The translations under genes and the position numbers were made by a program. A DNA stretch of 64,000 nt from Opisthorchis felineus (lineage: Eukaryota; Platyhelminthes; Trematoda; Opisthorchiida; Opisthorchiidae), in assembly GCA_004794785.1 (NCBI GenBank), contig SJOL01006495.1:371680-435679 (forward strand), given 5' to 3'. Below the pieces are notes generated by a model that made no database searches, was not told where the DNA came from, and was given only the letters and a program-made list of their open reading frames with translations. How positions within the stretch are numbered: position 1 is the first letter of the stretch; every line of letters begins with the position of its first letter. Below, in pieces: positions 62,544 through 64,000 of this stretch.

Positions 62544-64000
62544 CTGCACCTCATTATATAAGGACAGTAAGGAAAACTTAATGGTTAAAATATTATTCAC
62601 CATTGACACAACGTTACACCCTGTGTTAAGGATACCACATAGGATGATCCTGATTATTTATCATTCTATGTAAGAAACATCCAGTATATGGCTGAGGTGG
62701 CAAACATTTCGACGGTAAATGGGACGAAGTACCTCAGGAAAGCAGTCGACTTAGATGAGAGATGTAAGGAAAAACTCCAACAATATTGGGTTCAGCAAGG
62801 TGGTCCGCACCCAAGTACGATTATGTAGCAGACATGGAATTACGGTAGAGCTGATTACAAAAAAAGTACTAAGAATGTTGAACGGGAAGGATAGATGAAC
62901 CAGGTCAACATTTTCCTGCTGTTCACGGTAGCTCAGGTGCAAACGGGGAGCTTCATGAATGTATACTAACGTACGTATCAAAGTGATGTTTCACGGATAG
63001 GGGGTGGACAGTTGTACCAGTTTTATCTACTATCAGGGAATAGGAACGCGTTGACGGCATTCCGTACCACCTGAATCATCGTCACCTGCACCAGATTTTC
63101 AAATTATTACCAGCAAGCAGCTCCGAGCACTTGAGAAGCAAGTATAGGATGGTCAAAAGTGTGTCCCTTTACATTAAAGACACATGTGGGGTACAGTACC
63201 TACACTGTCCTCAAAAGATGCAGCATCTAGCATTAAGGTTGCTAAAGTAATTCCAACAATATAGCTAGAAGATAAACAGATTTTTAATTTTAGAGGTAAC
63301 AGCTGGATGAGGGAAAGATTCCCAACGCATCCTACACGAATCAAGAAACAGTAGTACAGAGTGAACTTGCGCATTCTAATAATGAGAGGCTTTCTTCTAG
63401 CAAGAACTCCATATATCTTCACCCAAAATGAGTAGCGAAAGCAATGTAAAACGGTTTGTGTGATTATCATGTTTCTACGTAAATGACCACTGAAAAATAA
63501 GACGGCTTCATAATGTGCAGACGCCGCTTGCGGTCCACAAATTTCGAGCCAACATTAACGTTCTGAAGCTCCCTAGGCACATTTTTGAGAAGCACCGGAA
63601 TATTTCCCTAGTCGTTCATGATAGCCACATTGCAGCCGAAAGTCCGGTTGTGTAGTCCGTGAGACTGTAGGTTTGCCCAGTTAAAGGGCTGGGTAATTAT
63701 GTCCAGAAGCTTTTGGGTGGTGCACTGATATGCACTTACTTAACAAACGCCAGATTTTCAATTCTTTAACGATTTTCACATTCTCCGTTGTTCTAAGTGG
63801 TGGCGCCAATGTCCACTTGCGGTGTGTCACCATTGTCTCACCGATCATAGTGGTCAGAAAACAACATGGCTATGCAATCAATACACCAAAAAGCACGGCA
63901 ACGGACAACAAGAGCATCAGTTCCTTACTTTGAGAGAGAATGCTGGTAGCTAATTTTGTGTGGTTGACTCTTGATTGTTCTTTGAGCTAGGCGACCTGGC
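62544..64000. other. No supported gene
   Basis: Minus-strand frames at 62751-62981 and 63174-63470 (98 codons) are open and could hold upstream exons of the candidate gene at 62339, but neither has convincing splice sites or domains. The window ends in unassigned DNA. Confidence 0.45.

Overview
This is 64 kb of repeat-rich animal nuclear DNA, most probably from a parasitic flatworm. A digenean fluke fits best, because the decayed retroelement proteins and the SINE bodies resemble families I associate with liver-fluke genomes. That species-level guess rests on memory of family sequences, not on a search. The gene structure is eukaryotic, with short coding exons bounded by GT/AG sites and separated by introns of 2 kb or more. 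There are no bacterial operons, ribosome binding sites, rRNAs or CRISPR arrays. One ambiguous base lies in an AT microsatellite at 1842.

The only well-supported host gene is a plus-strand LIM-domain protein. Three exons (46589-46787, 49326-49457, 51668-51844) splice in phase to give two LIM zinc-binding domains joined by a linker of about 40 residues, ending in a stop codon. Its upstream exons are not securely identified. A candidate exon lies at 43201-43354. A candidate terminal exon of a separate minus-strand gene lies at 62339-62543, with AATAAA directly after the stop.

Most of the rest is old, broken mobile DNA. From left to right: repeat units carrying a hammerhead-ribozyme-like motif (1-250, 2821-3180, and a third copy at 47755-48115 inside a LIM intron); a tRNA-derived SINE (2044-2235); a 158-bp tandem duplication (10812-11122); a second tRNA-like SINE candidate (11235-11545); a minus-strand CR1-like tail (11790-12600); a minus-strand Penelope-like element (13226-14330); a Mutator-like transposase relic (16315-17411); a 149-bp direct duplication (18009-18399); a G-rich block (18960-21060); a CR1-like tail (28990-29612); an RTE-like element with a nested insertion carrying minisatellites (32737-34870); two tail-to-tail non-LTR elements (35930-37020 plus, 37540-39090 minus); a Gypsy integrase end (41447-41770 minus); and a Gypsy RT/RNase H/integrase relic (about 60400-61900 plus).

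The most interesting signal is the ribozyme-bearing repeat. Two copies fold as minimal hammerheads with very short helix III. The units also carry a 33-bp perfect-armed hairpin and occur in partial tandem, as in retrozymes and the terminal repeats of Penelope-like elements. A Penelope relic is present in the same window. Large intervals (3190-10810, 21060-28860, 55430-60400 and others) show only short chance reading frames.
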